Positions 10,184 to 22,208 of a DNA stretch of 64,000 nt are shown one piece after another. Location: assembly GCA_021234155.1 (NCBI GenBank), contig JAJEKV010000003.1, positions 24,214,874-24,278,873 on the forward strand, in the 5' to 3' direction. The position numbers and the translations under genes are program-made. Below the pieces are notes generated by a model, which was given only the letters and a program-made list of their open reading frames with translations, had not been told where the DNA came from and ran no database searches. Position 1 is the first letter of the stretch, and every line of letters begins with the position of its first letter. This DNA comes from Isoetes taiwanensis (Eukaryota; Streptophyta; Lycopodiopsida; Isoetales; Isoetaceae).

Positions 10184-10480
10184 GGAAAGCGATAATTAAA
10201 TTGTATCCAATTCAAGGCATGCTGTGAGGAACAGATGGACTATTAGAAAGGAGAGCAACCTAGAGGCAGTTTAGGACTCCAGTAGTAGAAGCTAGATCGT
10301 CAATAGGCGAGGGATCGACGTTAAGATGAGGGATGACCGAGATAAATGGAACTGGAAAAAAAGGGGAGGCACAAACTGTAAGTGACACTCCAACATTAGG
10401 AAAGTGAGAAATTCCAAGTAAGCCAAGTGGATTCACGTAGACAAGAGAAGAACCCCACAAGCTTAATTCAAACATCCATA
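10184..10480. other. No assignable gene
   Basis: Low-quality open frames on the minus strand show no recognised motif. The stretch lies between the DIRS-like fragment and the MULE gene and may belong to either. Confidence 0.4.
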
Positions 10481-12907
10481 TCTAAACTAATGATGTTGGC
10501 CAAAGAAAGATCAGACAACCATGCCTTCCAAATCGTCCACTGGCATCTATAAGGTAGTTGGAAAAAACACTAATAAGTTGAATTGAAGCAATATTAAAAA
10601 AAAATAGTGCATACCAAGTTCTTGGCGTTGCTTTGACAACTCTAACATGGAGCCTCCAATGGGAACCCCTCCCTCTGGATATCCAATCAAGGTGGATAAC
10701 ATGTGGTACATGCAAACATTCACGTTGCATTGCAAAACCTACACCTTCAAAATTCGCCATTGCACCTCTGTCAAGTTTGTGGTGTCGCAATGTGAGTCAG
10801 AGAACATCCTAGCATGCGTCTGTCATTTGCCATCCCAATGTCCTCCAAGGACCCAGTTGTGGCATAGATAACTACATGCAATCACGAAAAATGAGTTGTA
10901 TTTTCAGTAATTGTGGTCAACCATACATGTCATACCTCATAACACTCTCATTATCTTTGTAATCCTCCACAAGCTCGTGTAGGTGGCCGAGATATTCCCA
11001 CTTGGTGGTGCAAGTCATCATGAGGGAAAGGCGAGAATAGATATCTTTCTTTCTTGCTTGGCCTGGTACCTGCAAGGGGATAGTGATTGAAGACTTCGAG
11101 GTGATGCCATATGTACACATAGAAGAGAAATTACCTTCGGTAGCAGATACTTTAGCCATGCCCGTTTCATATGGAACCAACACGCAAGGACGTGACATGC
11201 GATTTGCGAGCAATAGATTACGCGATATAATATGCATTATATAATAACTTCCATAGATGGTTCACCTTTGTCTCCCCTAGCCAGCAAAGTGGGTCCTCGA
11301 CAATGACATCAACTAATGCTGCTCGTTCTGCAATGCCAATCTCTCATGGTGCTCCCCAGGCACAGTGGTGCACAACATGTAGAAAACATGTATGCTAATA
11401 CCATTGAGATTAAGGACATGTGCACCATATAGTGGACAGCCATACATGTTAGTTCTAAACGTGGAATCCATGGTCCAACCACCCTTTGGACTATACTTGA
11501 TAGCTTGTTCCAGCATCCATTTGTCCTGAAAATCCAAGGCCGCCTAGCCGGATCATCGTGGTTGGGTGCATAAGGTTGGTGGTATATGACCTTTCCTGAT
11601 CTAACCCAAGCATCCATCCCACTCTCTACGGCATCCCAATCTGGCCCAAGGAATGCTCCTGCAATACAATAGGCGTGGTAACTTAAAAAAGATAAAAAAA
11701 ACTTATTTCATTCCTTCCATGTTGGATAAGTGTACATACCTTTTATATGTAAGTGGTAACCAATGTGCCATATATCCTCGTGGGCCACCTTGAAGGGATA
11801 AGTGGCTCGCTCAACGGGTGTGGTAGTGCGATACAACTCCTTTACTCTCTCTAACATATTACTCCACACAGTTTGAAAATCTCTCGTGTCCAGCCGCATG
11901 TTAGCAGTCACCTCTGCAACAGAGGGATGCAAGGGCCGGGACCATTCATCATCTTCATCCACGGGTTGTGTCCATCATGCCCAACACGAATGTGTATTGT
12001 GGCATAACTATCTGTACTCGGATTGCTCGGCACCACTATGTGAAGACGAAACCCGCATCTTATTTTGAAACTCCTTCTTGTCTGTCTTCCTTGACACAGA
12101 CCACGCCTCCGAGCACTTTCCCCTCGATGACAGATGTAATCAACACATATCATATCATTCATCCAATCCCTAGTATGGCGTTGAAGTGGTTGAAGTAACC
12201 TGACCTTATGACCTATTTGTAACTGCTCCACTCGACTTTCCAAGGAGTGGATGGCAATATCTCCTCATAATTGAATAACTCTTGTCTCCTTGTAGGCTTC
12301 GTCGGACGAGAACTGCATTTACGTACTTCTATGCATTGCCTCACATAATCTTCTGGAATGCCATGAAACTTGGCTCCAACCTTCGACATGAGCTCTGAAA
12401 ATGATTTGCTTCCACATCCACGATGGTGGGATGTAGAGCCCTTTGCCAAAGGTCAAGCGCATGAGAAGACGAGATTCTGTATGGACTTGCAACTTCTCCT
12501 GGAAGCTCGACCACCTCGTTATGATTGTGTATCTCGTGGCTTTTGTGTTTGGCGAATATACCCGCAGGAAAATTAGGATCTACTTGAAGGACATCTTGAA
12601 CAGAGGGATGGACAGAACTTTGGACACAATGCACCATCAAATAGTATGAAGCTTCGTTAAAAACGTAGTCCTCAGCTGAGGCAATCACAGGTATAGGAGG
12701 GAATAGTTGAATGTAACGTTCCTCTTCCAAGGGATCATAATCCATATTTGGTCTTGCATTGTCTTCATCGTATAGATCCTCAAAACTTGCAACATTGTCA
12801 ATATTTTCAAAAGCAAAATCACTTACAGTTGCGTCCGAATCATATAGTGATGAATCTATAGAAACATCCTCCTCGCATCGTTCAAATGCATCAAGCTCCG
12901 GATCCAT
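10480..12907 (-). pseudogene. MULE-type transposase gene, frameshifted
   Basis: The gene reads leftwards from a start at 12907 (MDPELDAFERCEEDVSID, very acidic N-terminus of about 185 residues). It continues through FKIRCGFRLHIVVPS, DEDDEWSRPLHPSVAEV and the transposase core GGWTMDSTFRTNMYG (first catalytic Asp near 11468). Further on, TTKWEYLGHLHELVEDYK and NVNVCMYHMLSTLIGY match the later part of plant Mutator-like transposases. The parts lie in different frames with stops between them, so the gene is dead. A short-inverted-repeat array lies directly upstream of its start (12970-13445). Confidence 0.65.
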
Positions 12908-12969
12908 AAGGAGAATGCAATGGCGGAGAGCAAGCGCAAGAAGAGCATAGACCCTTAGAAATTTTTTGA

Positions 12970-13445
12970 TCAGACGTGGAAACCCTTCTTATTTTCCCCC
13001 ATTTGTGGAAATCCTTCCTATTTTCTCATTCATTGGAAAAGGAAGGGTTTCCATTTGAATTAAATTTTGAATTCTCGGGTGGCGTGCATATTTATGAGCG
13101 TGCCCCAATGATGGGCGCCGTCCATCTTGAAAGGCGTGGTCCATAAAGGTCACTACGTTTCAATATTAAAAATACTAAAAAAAAGGGTGGAAACCCTTCT
13201 GGTTTTCAAAATTGGAAACCCTTCTAAATTTCCCTAGAAACCCTTCCCATTTTCCATGGAAACCCTTCCTATTTTCCAAACTTAGAAATTCGGAAGGGTT
13301 TCCATGAAAATTAGGAAGGGTTTCCATGGAAACCCTTCCTGGTTTTAATGAAAGCCGGAATGGTTTCCATAGAAAATAGGAAGGGTTTCCATGGAAATTT
13401 GGAAGGGTTTTCAGGGAAATTTGGAAGGGTTTCCATGGGAGGCCA
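12970..13445. repeat. Array of short inverted repeats built on GGAAACCCTTCC
   Basis: At least a dozen copies of TGGAAACCCTTCC or its complement GGAAGGGTTTCCA occur in both orientations, often back to back as GGTTTCCATGGAAACC palindromes. They sit upstream of the MULE transposase start. The array could be the remains of a compound terminal inverted repeat, or an independent foldback element. No matching array was seen at the other end of the transposase gene. Confidence 0.8.
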
Positions 13446-13650
13446 ACCCAAATCAACCATCGAAGATTTTGGGTCAAATTGTCAGCCAAATAACAATAAT
13501 AAATATAAAACCAAGTCACTACGACAAAACATTTATAGCTACAAAGAAATCAAATCAATTAACGTCATATATTAGGCTTCCTATTATATGTTTAACAATG
13601 CAAACACTTAGAACATTTTACTATAGAAAATTTTATCTTTTTAATTTACA

Positions 13651-13690
13651 CTAGGAACATGTGCCCTTCATTTCGCAGTCTTGGCGAAAG
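13651..13690 (-). mobile_element. Second Helitron-type 3' terminus
   Basis: A at 13650 is followed by CTAGGAACATGTGCCC and a hairpin TTTCGC/GCGAAA (13671-13676 with 13684-13689, loop of seven). On the minus strand this reads hairpin, about 16 bases, CTAG, T: a Helitron 3' end of a different family from the 3199 element. The 5' TC end, expected to the right, was not located. Confidence 0.5.
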
Positions 13691-15245
13691 ACAAAATGGG
13701 GTGTTGATTTGACTCAGGACCTTACTGTCAAGAGGGGCAAAGCACTTGCACTATAGGTTGTTGATTTAAACTTAATGTAAAAGAAAAGACTTATATTTGA
13801 TTGTTGCATGTCTTGTGATGTCTTTTATTTCCTTTATATTGGGCCTTGCCTTGATTTATCTCTATGCTCCTCGACCGTGCCAAATATTATTCCAAGACCT
13901 GCAGAAGCAGTAGATTGAAATGTTGTTGATTAATTGATTTTATAGATTGACCAATTGCCATGAAAGTTGCCTGATGGCTTGTGAATGTCCTGCGTTAATT
14001 GTTCATTTGACGGCTAGAAGATCAGGAAATCCCTGAGCACTAGAATCCTATGCTGACTCATATCGTCCTAGGTCGAGGAGATTAAGGCCTGTACTTGGAT
14101 ATTTGGAACAACCTCAGTCTATCTGGTGAGGAGGTGAATATACAAATAACTGGAAGGTTGGGATTATAGAGTGGCAATGATACTGAGGTGATGGCATCGA
14201 AGGGAGTAGATATTGAACAAGATATGGGGAGCTTATTGAATGATTAAAGCTTGTTAGTTCTGCTACATTTCCATGCTATAGTTTAGCATCAAATCTCTCT
14301 GACATTGTGAAAATGAGGCTAATTTTGTGTATCAACCAGATGAGGATTTATCTCAAACTAGTTTTGTGGTTGGTTTTCATCGTTACTTCATTGAGAAAAA
14401 AAAAGCTCAACTGCAGCTCGTTTTGAACGAAGTAAAATTATATTCTTGGAGCCAGGAGGAACTTCACTTTTGCAGATTTGAAGCACGACTCCTCTGTCCT
14501 GAAGACTGTCTTTTCGAGCAATCGCTTGTATCGATTTATGCAGAAAGTTGAGCAATAGAAGTGAATAAATTATTCGATTCTTCCCCTAGAGAAAATCCCT
14601 ATAACACATGGGTTATTCTACGAGGATCCCATAAATTCTTTCACTGAACTTGATTGTTGAGTGCTGTCTTTAAACTTTCTTGTGTTCTCATGTTTGGGCC
14701 TCCTATTCTAGGTGTCATATAGTGAGCAGACTCGTGTTGAGCAGACTCATGTTGTCTAGGTACAAATTTTGAGTAGACTCGTGTTGAGCAAATTGCACAA
14801 CTGGAGATGGGAAATTTGGAGGCTAATGCGAATGGACTGCCATGCTCGCTAAAGCTTAGGCAGATCCCTTGTATTTGTATCTTCTTTCTCTCCTTAGAAA
14901 AGAAGACATGAACGGTTGAAGTTAGAGAAACGAGAGGCAATAGGTGAGTTTTTGACAACTATTATTGTGCACATATGTGATCCTTCTTGCAGATAAGCAT
15001 GTAATATTTTTGCACATGTGGGTATGTCTTTTCTCTGGGTGCCATCTTGTCCATGTACCTATATGCTAGTTTGATTTGAAGTGAATGCATGTTGTTAAAC
15101 CTGTCGTACAAGCCCCCACCATTTGATTTGAAGTGAATGCATGTTATTAAACTTGTCGTACAAGCCCCCACCTGGGCACATGCCCATTTTGAAGGAAGAT
15201 AAATTGTACATTCCATCCAGTAAGTGTTGTAGGATTTGCCATCTT
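13690..15245. other. No intact gene; possible small exons
   Basis: AT-rich, non-repetitive sequence. A stretch at 14895-14944 on the plus strand follows a pyrimidine-rich TTAG and reads KRRHERLKLEKREAIG before GTGAG, so it could be a small exon. I cannot assign it. Positions 14724-14790 contain three short GAGCAGACTCGTGTTGAGC-like repeats. Confidence 0.35.
15070..15172. repeat. Tandem duplication, two units of about 51 bases
   Basis: Units 15070-15120 and 15122-15172 share TTTGATTTGAAGTGAATGCA and TCGTACAAGCCCCCACC with a few substitutions. Confidence 0.88.
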
Positions 15246-15298
15246 TTGCAAATGAGAATGAGTGGAAATTGTATGTCAAATTATATTGGGTCATGCAA

Positions 15299-15364
15299 GT
15301 GAAGAAATATCAAGGATACAACTTTATAAGACAGATCCTTGGACCACGTGGAAACACACAAATG
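15299..15364 (+). pseudogene. SF1/branchpoint-binding-protein KH-domain exon fragment
   Basis: The plus strand reads VKKYQGYNFIRQILGPRGNT then QM and a GTAAGT donor. This resembles the start of the KH (STAR/QUA) domain of splicing factor SF1, including the conserved GPRG loop that contacts the intron branch-point RNA. Only this exon is recognisable; the following helix and QUA2 parts are not seen downstream, and the preceding residues are poorly conserved. Probably a captured or orphan exon between Helitron-type ends, rather than a working gene. Confidence 0.55.
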
Positions 15365-15602
15365 GTAAGTTGCTTCATATGATTATTGTTTATTCTGAAG
15401 TAGTGTGTATGTACTCGCCATTGTGAATACTCATTATTATGTAGTCCACTAACTATTATAAAAAGTACAGCCATTGGAGAGTTGATGCAATGTCATCTAA
15501 CCTTTGTAAATTAAATTAATTCGCCTACATGGAAGCCTTGGTAAATTCATTGCCCATGTCACACCTATTAAGAAAAAACTCTCGTGGCAATTTTCAACCA
15601 AA

Positions 15603-15800
15603 GGTCATAACAATTCAAGTCATTTTCTAATTTTATTAATGGACACAATTTCAAGCCAAGACATAGAAACAATTCGTTTAGTTCCCAAAAGGGTGTTCCA
15701 TGACGAAGGCTTCAACCATAAGGTCATAACAATTCAACTATTAATGGACAGAATTTTGAGCCCAAACATAGAAACAAAGCATGGTTTAATTCATTGGTCT
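15603..15800. repeat. Direct duplication of about 80-90 bases
   Basis: Two diverged copies, about 15603-15680 and 15720-15790, share GGTCATAACAATTCAA, TTAATGGACA and ACATAGAAACAA. Confidence 0.7.
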
Positions 15801-16841
15801 CTATACAGAACCTTATGGACAATCCGCCCAATATCATAGAAAGACATAGTATAGTTTGGTTGATTGATCACAATGCATTAATAGCATGAACCTTACCGAC
15901 AACCTGCTCAATGTCATAAGTAATAACTACAGTATTGTTGCTTGCTCTAAACATGGAACCAAAGTTACCATGTGATATAGAACTACCAGTGCTACTCTAG
16001 AAACCCCATTGGTACCTTGCAAACAACCAATATGCAAGGATCTGGAGAATGGCTGCTAAAAGAATCTAGAATGCAGTGTAAATGACAATGACATTGTTGT
16101 GGTCAGTCGGTATATCATCATTGGAGGACGTTATAATTTCGTGAACGGTAGGCAGTGTCAATTTCAAGGGTTCCATGACATACCTAGACCACAAATCAAA
16201 TGCGAATGATCTCCTCAAATTGCAATATTAAAAGCTTTTAAAATTGCTGTAATCTATTCACCCATTAATGTCCCTTCAAAATCCATCAAGACCTGCTTTT
16301 CTATTATTAGAAGGCCAGAACATACATAAACTGTAACCAAATATCAGACATCAAATGAAACGCATACCTCTGGAATGAGTTTGACTCTTCTACCAATAAC
16401 GTTTTAAAAAGAACATAATTTTGTTACTGTTGTAATTGCATAACCCTGGATAATAGACACAATTCTGTCAGTAACGATAGCATACAACCTCAACATAGAG
16501 AATAATACAGACATGACCTATGCAATAACATTGCTAAGATATGGGTATAGTCAAATTTCTACCATCATAAAGGTCATTACTGCCACCTTATCTTAACAGG
16601 GCTCTTTCTGAGCATTTTGAATTGGAGAGATGATATGTTGTAGGGGAATTTGCTAAGCCCTGTTCCATATAAGTACCATAGAGATATCATGGTCATGATC
16701 TATAAAGCCCAAAAATAGTTTGTCTTGACATCATATGAATATAAAACCTAATCAACAACAACTAATTCAAGATGAGCAAATGGTCTAAGAACATCTCAAC
16801 TGGGCGGCAAAGAAACAATGGTTACTGCACACTGTGCGGCT

Positions 16842-17046
16842 TTGCATTTCAATTTTGACGCGCTGTCAATTCTTCCTTGAGGCAACCCTGCAAAAAAAAT
16901 CATAGAGGTGTAGAGGTGCTTATCTATGCACAACTCCGCAAGCCAAAGTGCAGAGAGCATCCAAAGTGGATCAAAACAACAAAAAGCATGTCTTAGCATT
17001 TCAATTTCAACAAAATGTCAATTCTTCTTTGATGCAACCCTGCATC
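16842..17046. repeat. Direct repeat of about 52 bases
   Basis: 16842-16893 and 16994-17046 share GCATTTCAATTT, GTCAATTCTTC and GGCAACCCTGCA-type blocks with roughly 80% identity by eye. Confidence 0.75.
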
Positions 17047-17270
17047 ATGAACATGTATTCTTGTGTTGCATCATCAACGTATCTTAAAAGCAAAGTAAAA
17101 AGAATAAACGAAAAATCTTACTAAACACCATAGGGAAGGCATTTAGCTTAAAGACAGGATGTGACACAGCTGCAATCTAAGGAAGAGTTTGAGCTACTTA
17201 ACAGATGCACTGCCTATAATATGAACCATAGCCCAAGAAGGTTAGAAACATACCTAGAAAGCGTGCTAAC

Positions 17271-17470
17271 AACATCTTTCATTGCTGGCATGCTATTGTA
17301 GTTGAGTCACTGCATAGCATCAGAGCAATGACATATTACGAATGCAGATAATCATCAGCTCTTTAGGTAGCCATCTTTATTGTTGGCATGCTATTATGGC
17401 TCAATCACTGCATATTGTCAGAGCAATGACATAGTATTCAAGCAAATCGTCATCAGACCTTTAGGTGGCC
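17271..17470. repeat. Tandem duplication, two units of about 100 bases
   Basis: 17271-17371 and 17372-17470 share GGCATGCTATT, TCAGAGCAATGACAT and CTTTAGGTRGCC. Diverged; non-coding. Confidence 0.8.
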
Positions 17471-17898
17471 AGTCACTTTAGCCTCCAAAAGATGAAAGTC
17501 TCCAAAAGATTCATGGTGCTGGTAAATTTGCTATCAACAATCCAATTATACAATACCCAAAAGTCTGATTTGCACCAACAGTCCAAAGCAATTCTATACA
17601 AATCATAAAATTGTGTATAAGAACATCCAAACTGTGCATTGCATTGCATCATGATGAACTGCATCCACAACATTGGATTGGCAAGTACAAAAATATGAGG
17701 AACCAATTAGGCCCATCCCCAATGCCTTGGCAAGAATTTCAGTTATATCTCAGGCTTGTGTCAAGGGCATGCTTACATTACGTCGGGTCAAAATCATATG
17801 GTATGAAAGACATAAAATGCACGCATGTCCACAATGACCATTACATTATTTTACTTGTGAAGCCAAGTAATATATTGCAGTTGCATTCACACTCAAAT

Positions 17899-19779
17899 GT
17901 ATTGACAAGATGTATCTGTTGGTGCCAGATCGATCACCCAGACCCTGCCATTTCAGTGAATTAGAAGCAAGAACACGCCCTTCCAACACTCTCACTTGAA
18001 GACTTGCTTCATCCTAGTGATGGTAGGCAAAGGTTATGTTTGCTTTCTCAATTGTGGCTATAATTTGAATTCCTTATGGCTATCATGAGTTCCAAATAAT
18101 TTGGTGTCTAACTTCTACGACACATGGGGTGCATCTTTGACATGAGTATTAGGTCTACTTAAGATTCAAAGGAGAAAAAAGACACTAGCAACTTTGTGGT
18201 GAGTCACAACTCTGCACATGCCCTTTTCCAAAAGGGTCAATGAAACAACCACCTTTTAAAATTGTTACTAGTGCCGACGCCATAACTAGTATGTTTTAAT
18301 TTTCAACGTTACATGTGATAAGCCATATTGAGTTCTAAAGTTTGGCCTCCCTTTTTTCACAATCAAAACAGTAGGACATTCAGACTTTCAGAACAGCCCT
18401 GGCACTTTAGGCCCTCATTAGAGCAACCCTCATCCCTTCTGTGGATGCAAGATTTACACCTTGTTTTGGTATGTGTGTGTGGCTCCATGTGTCCATTTTC
18501 TGTAGAAATATGAAGCATAGATATAGAAGTGATGCCTTGGTATACTTAAATGCTCTTATCAATGATCTTTGCAGCCATTTCGAGCATCCAAACAATTTCA
18601 TAGTGTTTTGAGATCCTCTGTCTACACAAGTGCTATAGTTTCCACTGCCAAGTTCTTTTTGTGGTTTCCTAGTGATGGCAATTGCCATATCATTAGGAAA
18701 TAGTGTGCCCCAGAAGAAGTGCATCAAGGTTGATATGAAAAAAAGAAAGACAGTGATAGCTGACAGTAGGGAAAGCAGAATTGCCATTGTTTGTGTCACA
18801 GGATGCAAAACCTTATGGCATATCTAAGGGTGGCAAGGGAGAGCTCTGTCATTGGAAATGTGTATGCCCACCATGCAATGGAAAATCTGTTATACAATAC
18901 ATAGTATTTAGAAGAAAATCAACAAGTTTATATGAAATGCAGCTTAAACAAAGATCATTACTTGTATCCTCGGAAAAAGTTGACTCGGACTACCTGAAAC
19001 ATAGAAAGCAGACAAAAATGAGGATATATGTACACATGCTCAACCCTGTTCTGTTAGTTACAGGAAACTTACAAGTGAACAGTAGAGGAAAAGAGCAGTA
19101 AAATATGCCAATCTACATGGATATCCATAGTCACCGGTATGTTTTCCCAAGCGAGACTTGCTGCACTTGGAGCTGCAAGAAACAAGAAGAAAACAGGATG
19201 CAACTCTCTTGGAAGAACTTCATTGGTAGGTAGTCTTTGATAAAGAGTCACAAAGAGAACTATATAGTGAGCGAGTCCCACTGCCCAGAAGAATACTGCC
19301 ACCTCTTTCCATCCAACTGTAGCAAACAAAAGCGCACCTACAAAATTGCCGACAACTGACAAATGTGAAGAAGGATTTGCCACTTTTGACAGCCTCCTAT
19401 CCCCTCCAGAAAGCCATTCTCCATATATTTTCAATTCTAAAACAAAAATGGGAACCATCAAGATGCACTATGTTGCAGAATGAGCCGAATCTGTAACCAT
19501 GGAAGGAACTCCCAAAGCTAAAAACATTCCACTTATCCAACGTGCAAAGAAGAAGTTTACACGCACTGGATGTTGATATTCTCGTCGCGACAGCTTCTAA
19601 GTAGAAGATGCACTTTAGCATGTATGTGAAAAGATGAGAAGAAATGCAACAAGTGCCAAAGACCATAATACCACATGGATAGAAGAAACAATGTCAATTG
19701 TTTCCAAAGGATGGCTTGGCTGCCAAGACCAAGACAAATCCCATAAGAACTAATAGGTAATCGGAGAAGGAAAGGCCAC
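17899..19779. repeat. Inverted segmental duplication, arm B (partner 1-2414)
   Basis: This is the reverse-complement counterpart of 1-2414. Position 19779 pairs with position 1, so homology probably continues beyond the left window edge. At 17899 the homology ends abruptly in unrelated sequence. Arm B lacks the roughly 490-base block found at 1422-1912 of arm A. Confidence 0.9.
18262..18289 (+). mobile_element. Helitron-type 3' terminus in arm B
   Basis: Counterpart of 2019-2045: a GTGCCGACGCC remnant, then ATAACTAG and a host-like T at 18290. It points to a Helitron end that was already present before the SLAC1 block was duplicated. Confidence 0.45.
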
Positions 19780-20598
19780 TGCTGGTCTTTTGGTAGGAGA
19801 ATATCCTCGGATCCCTGAATCAAGTAGCTGATATTAGAGAAATTTCTACTAGCCTTTAAAATAGTCTAACTTTGTACTTGGATTTTAAATGGGCAATGTC
19901 AAAGTCACCAATCAGTTTTTTTACCATCTGTGAAGCATACGCTATGATGATGTAATATTCTTTTCTAAATGCAGGCGAACCTTTAATTCTTCAAGTTCGG
20001 CTCCTTGTAGTGCATCAAAATAACGACCTGTAGGCAGATTACTTGGAACATCAGGACACGTCTCAGGCACATATGGTATGGCATCCAACTTTTCACCAGG
20101 ATCTTTATCTTTCAATCTGGACAACTGCTTTTCTAATGCAGGTATCAGGCTAGAAGACCTTGTTCTAAAGTACCCATAACTTTCGCTGTCTCCGCTGTGT
20201 GAGGAGTTGTGTGAGGAGTTGGTGAACTTCTTGCTGCCTCTAGGTGTTCCATGATCTGACTTCAAGAAAAGCTTGGCCTCTCTGAAGGAACAGATGTTCC
20301 TTCCAAACCAGTATCCCCTGCAATATAATTGCCATTTGTCTCCATGTGGATTCTGACCTCGTGTGAAGGGTCTATAGCAACTGTAAGTATCTGGAAGAAG
20401 TTTATCACCAAACGGATGAGCTTCATTTCTAGAATATTCTTCATTGTCGGACATAAATGAAATAGGAGGAGAGGAAGGAGATCTTGGATGTATTGTTGGG
20501 TTACAAGCTCCTGGTGAAGGAAAACAAAAATTTGATGGCAAATCTATGTCAATTCCATGCTTTTCTGGAGGCTCCTTAGTATTATGTTCATCAGCCAT
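18407..20598 (-). CDS. SLAC1-like S-type anion channel with N-terminal domain; two indels, possibly a pseudogene
   Basis: This is the more complete copy of the SLAC1-like anion channel. Inferred minus-strand exons are 20598-19981, 19814-19073, 18993-18962 and 18886-18407, all with GT-AG borders that keep phase. The start at 20598 opens a hydrophilic, Ser/Pro-rich cytosolic N-terminus. This ends in the family motif GRYFDALQGAELEELK, and exon 2 opens with GSEDILLPKD. The transmembrane channel domain follows, including FSIAWW at the start of exon 4. Two single-base differences from the 1-1259 copy are present: one T fewer near 19632 and one extra C near 19588. They compensate each other, so about 15 residues are read out of frame. 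Near 18580 a 28-base deletion replaces the C-terminal tail, giving an abnormal end at 18407. Whether it is functional cannot be decided from sequence alone; the family assignment is secure. Confidence 0.82.
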
Positions 20599-20599
20599 G

Positions 20600-22208
20600 T
20601 CTAACTACGTTAACAACAAGAAATAAGCAATCAGATAGTCTGAATCATCAGGAATAAAGAAAGGTTTGAACAGCCTAAGGGGTGTTAAAACAATGCAACT
20701 AGAAAGACAGGAACAATCAACGGACAGATGGACACAAGAGAATAATCCCAGACACACAAGACACCACAAGAAAGTGTGTTTATTACTTCCAACACTCTCA
20801 CTTGGACATATAACTAACATAACTTCTCCACTGGTTCAGATCATTTTCTTCCGCCGGATCTGAATAGATTGAGCTCTCTGTTTCAAAGATTGACTGGGAC
20901 AGTTTTATCACGTTTCCTTTGGAAAGACGCCTGCTCAATTTCTTCATTCCATCAGTCTTACTCTTCCCTTCTTCTTTTTCTCAATATCTTCCTTTGGACT
21001 AACAAGCAAACTGCACTGCTTACATCATCCTTTTTGTTTTGGAGTTCCCGTATCCATAGGAGTCTTCAGGCTTCATAGAGGATTCTTCTAGCTCACATGC
21101 AATGCTGCAGATTTCTGAGTGAGTCTGCAATCATGTCATGAGCTTTAGTATTCCTCCAACCCTTCAACAGTACATGCCAAAAGCAAAAATTTATTCTTGC
21201 TTTCCATATAAAGTAGCCTCTTCAATGAACATATCAAAGGTTTCCATTCAATAGCCAAACTGAATACATCATAGGTGCACCACTCATGGCACACCAACTG
21301 TCTCAGATATTCTGTCAAATTCCCTATCTGCCCAACCAATTCAAGAAATGGTGGCTCCCACTATCTCTCTTTGGTCAATCACAGAAATTAAAAGAGTTGA
21401 ATTAAAATAAACCCCAGCCATTAGAAGGCACCCACAACTGGTCAAAAATCTAGCCCAATGAAGGTCCATCGGCAGAAATCACTATTAATATTTTCCAGCC
21501 AATTATTTTTGCCTTTAAACAGTGATGCCACCCACATGCTGCAATACGATGTTAACCTTCTATAAAAGGCATGGATCTTTCAGAATCTCTTCTAAATTGC
21601 AGAGTTGTATGAGAGAAACCTGCATAACGGTTGCATAGACTGGCCTATGCAGACTGATGCACCACATCAGTGGTCCATGTTTTGAAGATGCACCCTTCCA
21701 GTATAAAATAGTTCACGGGCTTTGCAGCCATTTCTCTGTAAGAATTCAACTGCCATAAGTGCATTCTTACCAACTTCGCTGATATAACCATTAGAATATT
21801 GAAATTTTAAGGAAGGGAAGTGCATAAAAACCTAAATTACCAAGGATTTCTGATGGATTTAACAGCTACAACTACAACCTGCCATAGTCAAATCTCTGTG
21901 CATTATGCTCCTCGGCAAGAAATTCCACGCCATTTCTTTGAAAAAATAGTACCACATCTCTTTTTCTTCCTTTTGAAACTGCCCCATCTATGGCCGCGGA
22001 ATGCAATCTGTGCTGGTATATCCATGGCCGCGTCATCTGCCCATGGCTTTCCCCTGCGATATTTACGTGAGCACAAAAAGATCACTGATATATTTAGGAG
22101 ATATTTTAAGAAATGGGGATAACTTGGGAATCAAGGCAACCAATATAAGACTCCCATTCATTCCAGATTTCGCATTAACTTACAGCATTTTCAAGGAGGA
22201 CTTTCACG
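20600..22208. other. Intergenic region between SLAC1-like and Dof-like loci
   Basis: No gene recognised. The region separates two divergently transcribed loci, so it probably contains both promoters. At 20790-20808 the minus strand has CCAAGTGAGAGTGTTGGAAG, which resembles a polypurine tract followed by the TGTTGGAA start of a copia-type LTR. The same motif occurs at 2290-2310 and 17977-17996. No full LTR could be delimited. Confidence 0.4.

Larger units (their letters stand above)
15365..17898. other. No intact gene; several local duplications
   Basis: No gene is recognised. On the minus strand 15980-16170 contains a coding-like stretch with a hydrophobic segment (ILLAAILQILAYWLFARYQW) interrupted by stops; the family is unknown. 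Repeated pieces are listed separately. Confidence 0.35.

Noticed and set aside
12970-13445. CRISPR array
   Set aside because: Units vary, occur in both orientations and are not separated by spacers of equal length; the sequence is plant nuclear DNA.
16767-16785. TCAAGATGAGCAAATGG as the 5' end of a plus-strand Helitron ending at 18289
   Set aside because: Only about 13 bases resemble the known 5' end and the preceding base is T, not A.
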